From an uncultured Phascolarctobacterium sp. (GTDB taxonomy: Bacteria > Bacillota > Negativicutes > Acidaminococcales > Acidaminococcaceae), in NCBI GenBank assembly GCA_900552005.1, contig URXU01000021.1, positions 1-7,027 on the forward strand: a stretch of DNA of 7,027 bases, written 5' to 3'. The position numbers were made by a program, and so were the translations under genes. The notes under the pieces are model-generated. The model was not told where the DNA came from. It saw nothing but the letters and a program-made list of their open reading frames with translations, and ran no database searches. Positions 6,933 to 7,027 of this stretch are shown piece by piece (positions within the stretch are counted from its first letter, which is position 1; each line of letters begins with the position of its first letter).

Positions 6933-6956
6933 CGCTGCCCTTTTTAAAGAGCAGCG
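6933..6956 (-). other. Intercistronic RNA hairpin upstream of madL
   Basis: Arms 6933-6943 and 6946-6956 form an 11-bp stem with core CGCTGC/GCAGCG. The single C/A mismatch on the plus strand (6939/6950) becomes a G-U wobble in the minus-strand transcript. With only two unpaired bases, the innermost A-U pairs will open to make the real loop. The RNA after the stem reads AUAAUAGAAAA, with no U-tract, so it is not a typical terminator. It separates the biotin carrier gene from madL and may act in processing, stability or partial attenuation within the operon. Confidence 0.55.
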
Positions 6957-6985
6957 AAACAACAAAAGGTTCAGTTTAAAATCAA

Positions 6986-7027
6986 TTATTCAACAATGGC
7001 AACAACAGTACCAGCGCTTACGCGGTC
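6986..7027 (-). CDS. C-terminal end of a biotin carboxyl carrier protein (partial)
   Basis: Only the last 13 codons and the TAA stop are in the window, encoding DRVSAGTVVAIVE. This is the typical closing strand of a biotinyl/lipoyl domain (G-D-x-V-x-x-G-x-V-hydrophobic-x-I-E), where the domain ends at the C-terminus of the protein. The biotin-bearing MKM motif would lie about 35 residues upstream, beyond the edge. Next to madL it is best explained as the biotin carrier (MadF-like) of a malonate decarboxylase that passes CO2 to biotin. A lipoyl-type domain, or the carrier of another decarboxylase or carboxylase, cannot be excluded from so short a piece. Confidence 0.7.
   Translation of the reverse strand, partial: DRVSAGTVVAIVE

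Overview
The window looks like chromosomal DNA from an anaerobic member of the Firmicutes. A Gram-negative-walled Negativicutes lineage is a reasonable guess but is not proven. The grounds are a PcrA-type (not Rep-type) UvrD helicase, strong GGAGG-like ribosome binding sites, TTG starts, extended -10 promoters, and a malonate-use cluster of the MadL/MadM plus biotin-carrier kind known from anaerobic sodium-dependent malonate decarboxylase. The left 3.1 kb is visibly richer in G/C than the transporter, thioesterase and MdcB genes to the right.

Layout. Positions 1-2156 (minus) hold nearly all of pcrA, whose last residues run off the left edge. A 166-base divergent intergenic region follows, with an extended -10 promoter on each strand and a 12-bp perfect palindrome between the pcrA promoter and the pcrA start. 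Positions 2323-3141 (plus) encode a TtcA-like PP-loop ATPase. A long symmetric hairpin at 3166-3201 ends transcription from both sides. Every gene to the right is on the minus strand and is read from the right edge toward that terminator: the last 13 codons of a biotin carrier protein (6986-7027), madL, madM, an mdcB/citG-type prosthetic-group synthase, an AEC-family permease, and a PaaI-like hotdog thioesterase.

How the genes fit together. MadL and MadM together form a membrane carrier for malonate. MdcB/CitG makes the triphosphoribosyl-dephospho-CoA precursor that becomes the prosthetic group of the malonate decarboxylase acyl carrier protein. The biotin carrier tail suggests that CO2 is passed to biotin and that decarboxylation drives a sodium pump, as in Malonomonas rubra. 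The decarboxylase subunits themselves should lie beyond the right edge. The AEC permease belongs to the same family as MdcF, an alternative malonate transporter, so the locus may carry two unrelated malonate carriers. The role of the thioesterase is unknown. Two intercistronic hairpins (4627-4663 and 6933-6956) are fully paired, with G-U wobbles, only in the minus-strand RNA, and neither has a U-tract. They may be processing, stability or attenuation elements that set relative expression.

I see no CRISPR array, tRNA, rRNA, insertion sequence or clear new system. The most useful leads are the paired transporters, the thioesterase and the strand-specific RNA hairpins.
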